Origin: JALZAA01 sp035938395
GTDB taxonomy: Bacteria > Actinomycetota > Acidimicrobiia > IMCC26256 > JACDBD01
Assembly: GCA_035938395.1 (NCBI GenBank)
Contig: DASZGY010000045.1
Location: 1-28,133 of the forward strand
Length of the DNA stretch: 28,133 bases
Direction of reading: 5' to 3'
The stretch's first letter is position 1. The number at the start of each line of letters is the position of its first letter. This document shows, one piece after another, positions 7,890 to 15,025 of the stretch. The position numbers were made by a program, and so were the translations under genes. Below the pieces are notes generated by a model, which saw nothing but the letters and a program-made list of their open reading frames with translations, was not told where the DNA came from and ran no database searches.

Positions 7890-8351
7890 CTATCCCTCGG
7901 CTGACCTGCGCGACGACATCAGCGCCTCCAGCCGATCGAGGCAATCAGTCCAGCCGTCCACGTGAAGGGCGCGCCGCGCTTCGGTCGCGAATCCCGACTG
8001 GACGACAACGACTTCCGTGGAATCGCCCCGGTCGTTCAACGACATGGTCACGACAGTCTCGCGATCGTCGGGATCCGGCTCCTCCCATCGAAACGTGTAC
8101 ACGAGCCGTGCCGGAGGCTCGATCGCCTGAAACTCCCCCGAGAGGTGGAACAGCTCACCGTCCGGAGGCTGCATCCCGAATCGGTACGTACCGCCGACGC
8201 GAAGGTCGAGGTCGACGTCCGGTGTCGTGAACCCGTGCGGTCCCCACCACTGCGAGAGCTCGGCCGGCTCGGTGCAGGCCACGAACACGCGCGGGCGAGG
8301 CGCCGGAAGAACCCGATCCAACCGCAGCGTCAGGCTCCCCGAGTCGGTCAT
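7890..8351 (-). CDS. SRPBCC / AHSA1-type START-like protein
   Basis: This 153-residue protein is a single helix-grip domain of the Activator-of-Hsp90-ATPase-homologue (AHSA1, CalC) family. It has the typical opening hydrophobic strand, the ELSQWWGP motif after the first helix, GGTYRFGM, and the central segment SGEFQAIEPPARLVYTFRW, ending with a helix GWTDCLDRLEALM. Such proteins bind hydrophobic ligands or act as stress or self-resistance factors, and I cannot name the ligand. The ATG is preceded by GGGGAG at a spacing of about seven bases. It is the last gene of the - strand group running from the EthD-like gene, 27 bases after the SDR. Confidence 0.88.
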   Translation of the reverse strand: MTDSGSLTLRLDRVLPAPRPRVFVACTEPAELSQWWGPHGFTTPDVDLDLRVGGTYRFGMQPPDGELFHLSGEFQAIEPPARLVYTFRWEEPDPDDRETVVTMSLNDRGDSTEVVVVQSGFATEARRALHVDGWTDCLDRLEALMSSRRSAEG

Positions 8352-8378
8352 AGACCGCTCCCCCGCAGATTGCGCGCC

Positions 8379-9137
8379 CTACTGGATGACGGAGCCGCCG
8401 TCGACGGCGAGGGCGTGCCCGACGACGAAGGACGCCGCGTTGCTGCACAACCACACGACTGCGTCCGCGATCTCCTCCGGACGTCCCAGCCGTCCGAGCG
8501 GGACCGCCCGGGTCATCATGCGCTCCACCTGTTCGTCGCCGCCCATGAAGCCCTCGAGCATCGGCGTGCGCGTGCTCCCGGGGCAGATCGCGTTGATGCG
8601 CACGCCCTGCGACGCGTACTCGAGCGCCGCCGCCCGGGTCAGCCCCACCACTCCGTGCTTGCTCGCCACGTACGCGGGAAGGCCCGGAAAGCCGACCAGT
8701 CCGGCCCCGGACGCCATGTTCACGATCGCGCCGCCGCGCTCGAGCATGGCGGGCAGCTCGTACTTCAGGCAGAGGAACACGCCCGTGAGGTTCAGCGCGA
8801 TGGCGCGGTTCCAGTCGTCGAGCGTGTAGTCGGCGGTGAGCGCGCTCACGCCGGTGGTGCCGGCGTTGTTCAGCGCGCAGTCCAGATGGCCCCAGCGCGC
8901 GACCGCCTTGTCGACCATTGCCTCGACCTCGTCGGCCTGCGTGACGTCGGCACGGACGAACTCGGCGTCGCCGCCTGCTTCCTCCGACACGAGATCGGCG
9001 GTCTCCTTCCCGCCCTGCTCGTCGACGTCCGCGACGGTCACGCTCGCGCCGGCGCGCGCCAGCGCGATCGCGGACGCCCGCCCGAGACCCGAGCCACCCC
9101 CGGTCACGACCGCCGCCTTGCCCTCGAGCACGCTCAC
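8379..9137 (-). CDS. Short-chain dehydrogenase/reductase (SDR, FabG-like)
   Basis: This full-length classical SDR of 252 residues has TGGGSGLGRA for NAD(P) binding, a D-V-D after strand 2 that suggests NAD(H) preference (inference), NNAG, the catalytic Ser in NMASGAG, YVASK, and a C-terminal GHALAVDGG. This is the standard FabG-like ketoreductase or alcohol dehydrogenase pattern. It follows the EthD-like gene by 10 bases and precedes the AHSA1 gene by 27, so the three form a transcription unit. EthD proteins and SDRs often share catabolic clusters for aromatic or steroid-like compounds, but this substrate is unknown. Confidence 0.92.
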   Translation of the reverse strand: MSVLEGKAAVVTGGGSGLGRASAIALARAGASVTVADVDEQGGKETADLVSEEAGGDAEFVRADVTQADEVEAMVDKAVARWGHLDCALNNAGTTGVSALTADYTLDDWNRAIALNLTGVFLCLKYELPAMLERGGAIVNMASGAGLVGFPGLPAYVASKHGVVGLTRAAALEYASQGVRINAICPGSTRTPMLEGFMGGDEQVERMMTRAVPLGRLGRPEEIADAVVWLCSNAASFVVGHALAVDGGSVIQ

Positions 9138-9147
9138 GATTCCTCCA

Positions 9148-9834
9148 TCAGGCCGGCAGGCTCCGGAGGATGTACTCGGCCGTCGGGTAGGACTCGACCG
9201 ACTCGAGATCGAGGAAGGTCGAGACGTCCTCCATCACCCGCTTCACGTTGTGCTCGAGCGCGTCGCGCGAACCACCGGCACTGAAGTAGCGCATCGGGTC
9301 GGTCAGGTCCTCGACCTCGCGCAGGCCCTCTTCGACGATGCCGCGCCAAGGCGGCGCGCCTTCGGTGACGGCACGCGCCACCGCATGACGCACATAGAGA
9401 CAGACGGGATGGACCTCGAAGGTCAGCGGCGTATGCGACCCGTGCCACCGGGCGAAGAACTGAGCGTCGTCGATATCCGATCGCTTGTCGAACATCGTGA
9501 TCTGTTTCACGCCGGGCGAGCGCTCTCCGTCGGGCCACGTCCGCCGGTCGTACGCGAGCGGGACGGACTCGGTGACGAGGTAGCCCGCCAGCTTGCCCGC
9601 CGCGCCGCCGAGGACGGCCTCGTACGGCCCGCGGTCGTCGAGGGAGTCGATCCAGAGCGCCACGGTCGCATCGACGCCGTCCGCGGTGGGAGCACCGACG
9701 ACCGCGCTCATGTCAACGTCGGCATCGACCACGTTGACCGTCAGCCCGTGCGGATCGAGCGCGAGCAGCTCCGGCCCCGCCTTCTCGACCAGCCCCTCGT
9801 GCGCACCCCACAACGCGTAGACCAGCTTCTCCAT
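9148..9834 (-). CDS. EthD-domain protein, probably two ferredoxin-like halves
   Basis: This 228-residue protein has a clear EthD-type segment in its second half: KQITMFDKRSDIDDAQFFAR followed by WHGSHTPLTFEVHP (residues about 109-142), a dimeric alpha-beta barrel signature. The first half (KLVYALWG onward) looks like a diverged copy of the same fold, so a single chain may form a pseudo-dimeric barrel. EthD proteins are small auxiliary or oxidative enzymes in catabolic clusters, and no catalytic residues can be assigned. The gene starts 18 bases after the nucleotidyltransferase stop. A TACCGT nine bases before the ATG could be its own promoter. The other EthD gene in the window lies just beyond the AbiEi-like gene, on the opposite strand. 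Confidence 0.7.
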   Translation of the reverse strand: MEKLVYALWGAHEGLVEKAGPELLALDPHGLTVNVVDADVDMSAVVGAPTADGVDATVALWIDSLDDRGPYEAVLGGAAGKLAGYLVTESVPLAYDRRTWPDGERSPGVKQITMFDKRSDIDDAQFFARWHGSHTPLTFEVHPVCLYVRHAVARAVTEGAPPWRGIVEEGLREVEDLTDPMRYFSAGGSRDALEHNVKRVMEDVSTFLDLESVESYPTAEYILRSLPA

Positions 9835-9852
9835 GCGGCCCGCACGGTACCC

Positions 9853-10716
9853 CTACGTCAGCGCGGCGTGGAATGCCTCGAGGAACCCCCGCACGGTGGC
9901 GACCGCCTCGCGCCGGAGCCGCGCCGTCTCCTCGTCGTCGCCGCGGTCGGCGAGGAACGTCGCGTACGCCGTCGGCCCGTCCTGGCCCACGTCTCCGAAC
10001 CGTTCGCCCAGCAACTCGAGCGCCTCCGTCACACGCGCGTCGCGCGCCACAGGGCTGCGGGCAGCAGCTTCTCCGGCGGCTGCCGGACCATCGCCGAAGT
10101 GCAGAAGGCAGAACACGAGGTCGTACGAGTCCTTGTTCTCGTGGCGGTCCTGGAAGGCGAAGATCTTGAGCACGGTGTACGGCAGCACGTTCGCGACCCG
10201 GACGCGCACCTTCGACGCGCCGCCCCCGTCGAGGCGCTCTCCTTCGAGAACGCACTCGATGAAGTCGTAGCGCACGAGATTGGCGCCACGAACGTTGAAC
10301 GCTCCGACGACCGAACCGGTCGACCCGGCCTTCGGTCGAAAGACGAGCCCGGCCGGCACGGCTTCCGTCTCGCACAGGAACTCGACGACGACCTTGGCGC
10401 CCTCGACTTCTCGCGCCCAGCGAAACCCGGGCTCCTTCTGGTCGAAGTGCGACTTCTCCAGGTTGTTCTCGAGCGTCCGGTACGTCTCCGGCGTCTCGTC
10501 GCCGAGCGCGAGGCCGATGACGAGGTCCACGTCGGTGGTCCCGACGTGAGCGCGCGCGCCTTCCGGCAACTGCCCGACGAGATACCGGGGCGCGAGGCCG
10601 CCGACGAGGAAGATGCGCTCGCGCCACGGTCCGAGGTCGCCGAGCAACGTGACGAGCGCACGCTCGCAGCGCGCGGTCGCCGCGTCGTCGTAGTCGGTGA
10701 AATGGTCGCGGCTCAA
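9853..10716 (-). CDS. AbiEii-like nucleotidyltransferase (putative type IV toxin)
   Basis: This 287-residue protein has a polymerase-beta-type nucleotidyltransferase core: FLVGG (G39-G40), then TTDVDLVIG with D62 and D64 as metal carboxylates, and a candidate third carboxylate E112 in KVVVEFL. This GG...DxD layout and the adjacent AbiEi-like gene fit AbiEii/MenT-like enzymes, which transfer nucleotides to RNA such as tRNA or otherwise block growth. Toxicity here is inference. TTG 10716 was chosen because a near-consensus Shine-Dalgarno GGAGGTGAT lies six bases upstream and the start overlaps the upstream TGA (TTGA). An open frame continuing to 11298 is antisense-like inside the upstream gene. 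The later LVFCLLHFGDG region and C-terminal helices are typical of such proteins. A host housekeeping nucleotidyltransferase is less likely given the partner gene. Confidence 0.75.
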   Translation of the reverse strand: MSRDHFTDYDDAATARCERALVTLLGDLGPWRERIFLVGGLAPRYLVGQLPEGARAHVGTTDVDLVIGLALGDETPETYRTLENNLEKSHFDQKEPGFRWAREVEGAKVVVEFLCETEAVPAGLVFRPKAGSTGSVVGAFNVRGANLVRYDFIECVLEGERLDGGGASKVRVRVANVLPYTVLKIFAFQDRHENKDSYDLVFCLLHFGDGPAAAGEAAARSPVARDARVTEALELLGERFGDVGQDGPTAYATFLADRGDDEETARLRREAVATVRGFLEAFHAALT

Positions 10717-11774
10717 AAGCCGATCACCTCCCGGCGGAGGGTCTCCGCCTGCTCGAGACCCCGGCGGGGGTCGTTGCGCAGGTCGTAGAAGAGGCGGAAG
10801 GGGTTGACGGCCCAGATCCCGTCGACCTGGCGCCGGAAGGCCAGCGGTTCGTCCCCGTTCGCCTGCACGAACGCCAGGTTGTGGCCCGACTCCACCGCTT
10901 CGGCGCCGGCTGCGACCGCCGCGTCGTCGAGCGAAGCGACAGAGTCGATCCAGATCTCGGCGACGGGGACCGCGGTCACGAACGGCGCGATGCGCGCGGC
11001 GGCGGCTGCGCCGGTGACGGCGTGGTCGATCCCGGCTGCGTCGAGGCCCGCGCTCACCGCGCCGGCGAGCTCGCGCGGCTCCCGGGCGAGCCGGTACGCG
11101 CGCACCCGCCGCACGGCGCGATCGGTGTTCTCCTCGGTCCACAGGTCGAGCAGCGCGGTGGGATCGGCGACGCGCCGAACGCGTCTCGGACCGGCTCCCT
11201 CCGCCGTCACCAGCCCTTCCGTCTCCAGGCGAACGAGCACGCGGTGGGCCAGCCCGACGGAGATGCCGGCTTCCCCGGCGAGGTCCTGGACCTTCCATTC
11301 GCGTTCGGGTTCGAGGAGCAGTGCCTGGACTCCGACTCCGGCCTTGCCGGCGAGCCGGGTGTGTGTCTGCGGGCGAAGTGTGTCAACCCGTCGACCACGG
11401 TGCGCTTCGGTGTGGAGGACGAAGCCCGGGAGCTCGACGTGGGCGTTCCCGAGCCCGTCGACGACGGCGACGCCGTGTCGCTCGAGGATCTCGCGTGCAT
11501 CCGCCGTCGTGGCTCCCGCGACGAGCAGGAGGTTGCCGTCGGGGGCGGATTGGGACTGCTGCACGATCTGCCAGGCGGTGGCCGCGTTGGCCCGCCGCTT
11601 GACCTCCACCGCCACGGCTTCGGCGGCCGGGCCGTACCGGAGCACGGCGTCGCCGCGACCGCCGCCCCGGGCGGCTCGGGCCGTCTCGACGGCGACGCCG
11701 GGGACGTCACGTAGGATCCGGAGCGCCTCGGCCCCGAAGTGCCCCTCGATTTTCACGAGTTCTCGGTTTTTCAC
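10713..11774 (-). CDS. AbiEi-like regulator/antitoxin with PD-(D/E)XK-like N-terminus
   Basis: This protein of about 353 residues has three regions. Residues about 20-120 resemble a PD-(D/E)XK fold: D42, then E57-V-K59 in VAVEVKRR, Q69/Q73, and the LLLVAG and VVDGLGNAHVELPG segments seen in AbiEi-type antitoxins of the DUF2186/AbiEi_2 group. Residues about 150-205 form a winged helix-turn-helix (WKVQDLAGEAGISVGLAHRV). The C-terminal domain has the TGAAAAARIAPF and NPFRLFYDLRNDPRRGLEQA elements of AbiEi_2. Known AbiEi proteins repress their own promoter and neutralise the AbiEii toxin. The start is uncertain: GTG 11774 fits the -10 TATATT at 11785-11790, ATG 11813 would lie upstream of that -10, and GTG 11756 is possible. 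Its stop overlaps the nucleotidyltransferase start. Confidence 0.75.
   Translation of the reverse strand: MKNRELVKIEGHFGAEALRILRDVPGVAVETARAARGGGRGDAVLRYGPAAEAVAVEVKRRANAATAWQIVQQSQSAPDGNLLLVAGATTADAREILERHGVAVVDGLGNAHVELPGFVLHTEAHRGRRVDTLRPQTHTRLAGKAGVGVQALLLEPEREWKVQDLAGEAGISVGLAHRVLVRLETEGLVTAEGAGPRRVRRVADPTALLDLWTEENTDRAVRRVRAYRLAREPRELAGAVSAGLDAAGIDHAVTGAAAAARIAPFVTAVPVAEIWIDSVASLDDAAVAAGAEAVESGHNLAFVQANGDEPLAFRRQVDGIWAVNPFRLFYDLRNDPRRGLEQAETLRREVIGF
10723..10731 (-). promoter_or_regulatory. Strong Shine-Dalgarno for the nucleotidyltransferase
   Basis: On the - strand the bases read GGAGGTGAT, six bases before TTG 10716. This is one of the longest anti-16S matches in the window and settles the TTG start. 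It lies inside the last codons of the AbiEi-like gene. Confidence 0.75.
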
Positions 11775-11804
11775 AGTGCGTGTGAATATAGCAGCTCGAG
11801 TGAA
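11752..11804. promoter_or_regulatory. Nested symmetric operator of the AbiEi-like gene
   Basis: Four TTCAC half-sites are arranged symmetrically about base 11778. The forward copies are at 11752-11756 and 11770-11774, and the inverted copies (GTGAA) at 11782-11786 and 11800-11804. Within each arm the half-sites are 18 bases apart. The inner pair extends to a perfect TTCACA-N5-TGTGAA palindrome. The sites cover the -10 and the GTG start of the AbiEi-like gene and lie just upstream of the divergent EthD gene. Winged-helix autorepression is the natural reading, as AbiEi proteins bind paired inverted repeats in their own promoter (family knowledge). Confidence 0.65.
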
Positions 11805-11812
11805 GGTGTGCA
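11785..11812 (-). promoter_or_regulatory. Promoter of the AbiEi-like/AbiEii-like pair
   Basis: Reading on the - strand, TGCACA (11812-11807, four of six to TTGACA) is followed after 16 bases by TATATT (11790-11785), an excellent -10 in a locally AT-rich island. The predicted start of transcription is near 11777, only about three bases before GTG 11774, so the mRNA would be nearly leaderless. The -10 abuts one inner TTCAC half-site of the nested operator. Confidence 0.55.
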
Positions 11813-11816
11813 TCCG

Positions 11817-12524
11817 ATGATCAAGCTCATCTGCGTCGTGAAGCGCAACCCCTCGCTCTCGATCGAGGAGTTCCACGACCACTGGCGGGGCCGGCACGCC
11901 CGGCTCATCAGCGAGACGCCCGGCGTCGCCGACCGCATCGTGCGGTACGAGCAGAACCACCGCGCCGCCGCCGACTACAAGCGGGGCGGCGATTTCGACG
12001 GCGTCGCCATCCAGTGGTTCGACTCGATGGACGACTTCGTCGCCATGATCGGCGACCCCGAGTACCAGGCGCAGGTCGCGCCCGACGAACGCGAGCTCCT
12101 CGACCTCGACGGCCTCGTCTGGATCCTGACCGACGAGGAGGAGGTCGTGATCCCCGGCCCCGCGCAGCGCGACGAGCCCGTCATCAAACTCGTCTGCATG
12201 GTGAAGCGCCGGCCGGGCATGGAGATCGACGACTTCCATCGCCACTGGCGCACCGTCCACAGCCCGTTGAACTGCGACACACCTTCGATCGCGCGTTACT
12301 TCGTCCGCTACGAGCGCAACCACCGCGCCCAGGCCGACTACGACCGCAGCGGTTCGGACTTCGACGGCGCCGCCGTCGAGTGGTACCCGTCCGTCCAGGC
12401 CTTCTACGACATGATCGGCGAACCCGCGTACGGCGAGCTGATCGCGCCCGACGAGGACCGCTTCCTCGACCGCGACAGCCTCGTGTGGCTCCTGACCGAG
12501 AGGGAAGAGACGATCATCGGCTGA
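11817..12524 (+). CDS. Tandem EthD-domain protein
   Basis: This 235-residue protein consists of two homologous EthD/dimeric alpha-beta barrel repeats. Repeat 1 opens with MIKLICVVKRNPSLSIEEFH and repeat 2 (about residue 121) with VIKLVCMVKRRPGMEIDDFH. Each continues with HWR..H, RYE.NHRA.ADY, FDG.A..W and a closing DLDGLVW/DRDSLVW. The internal duplication is obvious by eye. EthD partners support oxidative catabolism, but no function can be fixed here. ATG 11817 is preceded by GAAGGTG at a suitable distance, and an upstream in-frame extension to 11739 would cross the operator and was rejected. The TGA shares its last base with the methyltransferase ATG, so the two genes are coupled. A promoter is not obvious on this strand. 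Confidence 0.88.
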   Translation: MIKLICVVKRNPSLSIEEFHDHWRGRHARLISETPGVADRIVRYEQNHRAAADYKRGGDFDGVAIQWFDSMDDFVAMIGDPEYQAQVAPDERELLDLDGLVWILTDEEEVVIPGPAQRDEPVIKLVCMVKRRPGMEIDDFHRHWRTVHSPLNCDTPSIARYFVRYERNHRAQADYDRSGSDFDGAAVEWYPSVQAFYDMIGEPAYGELIAPDEDRFLDRDSLVWLLTEREETIIG

Positions 12525-13252
12525 TGGAGGTCGAGGAGTACGCCCGCATCGCGGCGGCCGAGGACGATCACTGGTGGTACCGCAACACCCGGGCACTCAT
12601 GGCCGAGCTCCTGCAACCCTGGCTCGGCACCGGCCAGCGCATTCTCGATGCCGGCTGCGGCCCGGGCGGGAACGGCGCGTGGCTCGCGAGCCACGGCCGG
12701 GTGACCGGAGTCGACCTCGCTCGCGAAGCCCTGGAGTTCGTGCGCGCACGCCGGCCGGCGACCACACCCGTGCAAGCGAGTGCCGAGCGGCTCCCGTTCG
12801 CCGACGGGGCGTTCGACGTCGCGGTGGGGATCACCTTGCTGTACACGGTGCGCGACGATGTCGCCGCCCTCGGCGAGCTGGCGCGGGTGCTGCGCACCGG
12901 GGGCGCCGTGCTGCTCCTCGAGCCCGCGTTCGAGTCCCTCCGCCGCGCGCACGACGTGACGGTGCACGGCTTGCGCCGCTACCGGCGCGATGAGCTCGCC
13001 GGACTCGTGGAGCAGGCGGGGATGCGGGTGCGGCGGTCGACGTACGCGTACTCGTTCCTGGCCCCGCCGGCGGCGCTGTTGGCCGTGCTCGAGCGGCGCG
13101 GGTCTCAGTCGGCGGACGACACCGGCTCGGATGTCGAGCGCCGCGCCCTGGACCGGGTGTTCGCGCCGCTGGCGAAGGCCGAGCGCCGATGGCTGGCTCG
13201 CCACGACGTCGCCGTGGGGACTTCGGCCGTGGTCGTGGCGACGCGGCCCTAG
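12524..13252 (+). CDS. Class I SAM-dependent methyltransferase
   Basis: This 242-residue protein has the Rossmann-like methyltransferase fold. Motif I is ILDAGCGPGGNG (residues about 39-50), the acidic end of strand 2 is VTGVDLAREAL, the UbiE/Methyltransf_11 post-motif LPFADGAFDVAVG is present, and VLRTGGAVLLLEP forms motif III. The N-terminal EDDHWWYRNTRAL is common in small-molecule and lipid methyltransferases of this class. The substrate is unknown. It begins at ATG 12524, sharing one base with the EthD stop. Its TAG stop (13250-13252) overlaps the TAG of the convergent glycosyltransferase in a CTAG palindrome. Confidence 0.88.
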   Translation: MEVEEYARIAAAEDDHWWYRNTRALMAELLQPWLGTGQRILDAGCGPGGNGAWLASHGRVTGVDLAREALEFVRARRPATTPVQASAERLPFADGAFDVAVGITLLYTVRDDVAALGELARVLRTGGAVLLLEPAFESLRRAHDVTVHGLRRYRRDELAGLVEQAGMRVRRSTYAYSFLAPPAALLAVLERRGSQSADDTGSDVERRALDRVFAPLAKAERRWLARHDVAVGTSAVVVATRP

Positions 13253-13989
13253 CGCGCCGGCGCGGATCGCGCCTTCCCGCGGCGCAGGACGACCAGCTGT
13301 ACCCACAGCTTGGCGAGGTCCCACAGCGTGCGGGCCACGCTCGACAGCTTGAAGAACTCCGACCGGCCGTGGACGCGCGGGTAGTGGTGGACGCCGACCT
13401 CGACGAACTTTGCGCCGGCGTCCTGGAGGGTGCGCACGAGCTCGACGCAGATCACGCCGGTCGTCTTCTCGAGCCGGACCCGCTCGAGCATCGATCCACG
13501 CATCAGGCGGAAGTCGCAGTCCGTATCGCGAACGTGCAGCCCGAACACGAACGACACGAACCGGTGGTACACCCGCCCGATCGCACGCCGAGCGAGGTTG
13601 TCCGCCCGATTGAGCTTGTAGCCCTGCACGACGTCGATGTCGTCGGTCGCGCGCGCCACGAGGAGCTCGAGCTCGGTGGGATCGAACTGACCATCACCGT
13701 CCGTGTAGAAGACCCACTGCTTCGTCGCGGCGCCGAATCCCGACAGGAGCGCGCCGCCGTAGCCGCGGTTGTGCTCGTGGGTGACGACCCGCAGGCGCGG
13801 CTCCGTCTCCGTCAGGTGCTTGAGCACGTTCTCCGAACCGTCGCTCGACCCGTCGTTGACGACGATGATCTCGCCGTCGGCTCCGACCCTGTCGAGCGTG
13901 GACGCGGCGGCCTCGACCATGTCCCCGATGGTCGCCTCGTCGTTGTAGCAAGGAAAGAACGCGGAAACAGACTCGACTGCCCGGTTCAC
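13249..13989 (-). CDS. Family 2 glycosyltransferase (DPM1/GtrB-like)
   Basis: This 246-residue GT-A glycosyltransferase has FFPCYNDEATIG at the N-terminus, the nucleotide-binding VVNDGSSDGS (residues about 48-57), the metal-binding FYTDGDGQFDP, and the acceptor-site segment GLHVRDTDCDFRLMR. This set is typical of polyprenyl-phosphate glycosyltransferases that load a sugar onto a lipid carrier at the inner membrane face. It lacks C-terminal membrane helices but ends in a hydrophobic helix followed by a basic tail. GTG 13989 overlaps the aminotransferase TGA (GTGA). A longer frame to 14304 would run inside the aminotransferase and was rejected. It is the last gene of the seven-gene operon, and its donor is plausibly the aminosugar nucleotide made by the two preceding genes (inference). 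Confidence 0.88.
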   Translation of the reverse strand: MNRAVESVSAFFPCYNDEATIGDMVEAAASTLDRVGADGEIIVVNDGSSDGSENVLKHLTETEPRLRVVTHEHNRGYGGALLSGFGAATKQWVFYTDGDGQFDPTELELLVARATDDIDVVQGYKLNRADNLARRAIGRVYHRFVSFVFGLHVRDTDCDFRLMRGSMLERVRLEKTTGVICVELVRTLQDAGAKFVEVGVHHYPRVHGRSEFFKLSSVARTLWDLAKLWVQLVVLRRGKARSAPAR

Positions 13990-15020
13990 TGGAGGGCGCG
14001 GCACACGATCTCGATCTCGTCGTCGGTCATCTCGGGGAAGCAGGGTAGCGAGACGCACTCCGCCGCCCACGACTCGGCCACCGGGCACGCGTCCCGTACG
14101 AACTGGCGGTACGCGGGCTGCTGGGTGAGCGCCCGCGGGTACTGCACCGAGGTCCCGAACGGCATCCGCGCCCGGAACGCGCTCCGGTCGTCGATCCGCG
14201 CCACGCACAGGTGGTAGACGTGCCGATCGTGGGGCGCCTGCCAGTGCATGTCCGGCGCCGCCTCTCGGTACGCCCGCGCGATCACCTGCCGGCGCGCATT
14301 CCAAGCGGGCAACCGCCGCAACTCGAGCCGGAGCACGGCCGCTTCGATCTCCGACAGCCTCGAGTTCCCGGTCACCGCGGTGTGCTCGTAGTCGCGGGTG
14401 AGGCCGTGCGCACGCAGCAACCGGATCTGCGCAGCGAGACGGGTGTCGTCGGTGACGACCGCTCCCCCGTCGCCGATCCCGCCCAGGTTCTTCGTCGGGT
14501 AGAAGCTGTACGCCGCCGCGGCCGACGGCGCCTGCGGGTCGAGGGCGCCGTGCGCCTGGGCGGCGTCTTCGAGCACCGGGACGCCGAGGTCGGGCACCGT
14601 GGCCGGCCGGCCGTAGAGGTGCACCGGGATCACTGCCCGAGTGCGCTCGGTGACCGCGGCAGCGGCGTGCCGGAGGTCGATGGTCGCGGTGTCACGTTCG
14701 ACGTCGGCGAAGACCGGCGACGCACCCGTCGCGCTCACAGCTGCCGCCGTCGGCACGGCCGTGAACGCCGGCACGACCACCTCGTCGCCCGCGCCGACGC
14801 CGAGGGCCCGGAGCGCAAGGCGCAGAGCCTCGGTCCCCGACGCGACCGCGACCGCGTGGCGCCGGCCACAGAACGCGGCGAACTCGGCCTCGAAGGCCTC
14901 GGTCTCCGGGCCGAGCAGGAACCAGCCGGATCGCACGACCCGGTCGACGGCCGCGCTCAGGTCGGGTTGCAGCGAGGCCATCCGGCGCGCGAGGTCGACC
15001 ACGGGCGGCCGGACTGTCAT
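13986..15020 (-). CDS. DegT/DnrJ/EryC1-family sugar aminotransferase
   Basis: This PLP-dependent aminotransferase of 344 residues is of the type that converts a keto-sugar nucleotide to an aminosugar. Visible features are SGWFLLGPETEAFE near the N-terminus, ASGTEALRLALRALG for phosphate binding, VLEDAAQAHGA with the PLP-ring aspartate, and YSFYPTKNLGG with the Schiff-base lysine K177. The family usually has about 370 residues, so this member is slightly short. ATG 15020 is five bases after the epimerase stop, and GTG 15029 (overlapping that stop as GTGA) is an alternative adding three residues. Context with an epimerase/dehydratase and a GT2 supports nucleotide-aminosugar synthesis. Confidence 0.9.
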   Translation of the reverse strand: MTVRPPVVDLARRMASLQPDLSAAVDRVVRSGWFLLGPETEAFEAEFAAFCGRRHAVAVASGTEALRLALRALGVGAGDEVVVPAFTAVPTAAAVSATGASPVFADVERDTATIDLRHAAAAVTERTRAVIPVHLYGRPATVPDLGVPVLEDAAQAHGALDPQAPSAAAAYSFYPTKNLGGIGDGGAVVTDDTRLAAQIRLLRAHGLTRDYEHTAVTGNSRLSEIEAAVLRLELRRLPAWNARRQVIARAYREAAPDMHWQAPHDRHVYHLCVARIDDRSAFRARMPFGTSVQYPRALTQQPAYRQFVRDACPVAESWAAECVSLPCFPEMTDDEIEIVCRALQ

Positions 15021-15025
15021 CGTCG

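Noticed and set aside
8836..10788. A 650-codon + strand frame opposite the SDR, EthD-like and nucleotidyltransferase genes
   Set aside because: Composition is typical of antisense translation, with no recognisable domain, and the opposite strand encodes three clear families.
11767..11786. T-run beside an inverted repeat, considered as an intrinsic terminator
   Set aside because: The repeat lies between divergent starts, not after a gene, the T-run precedes rather than follows the stem, and the symmetric half-sites fit an operator better.
11739..11816. A 26-residue N-terminal extension of the tandem EthD protein
   Set aside because: It would cross the nested operator and the divergent promoter, and the EthD repeat begins exactly at ATG 11817 with a Shine-Dalgarno.
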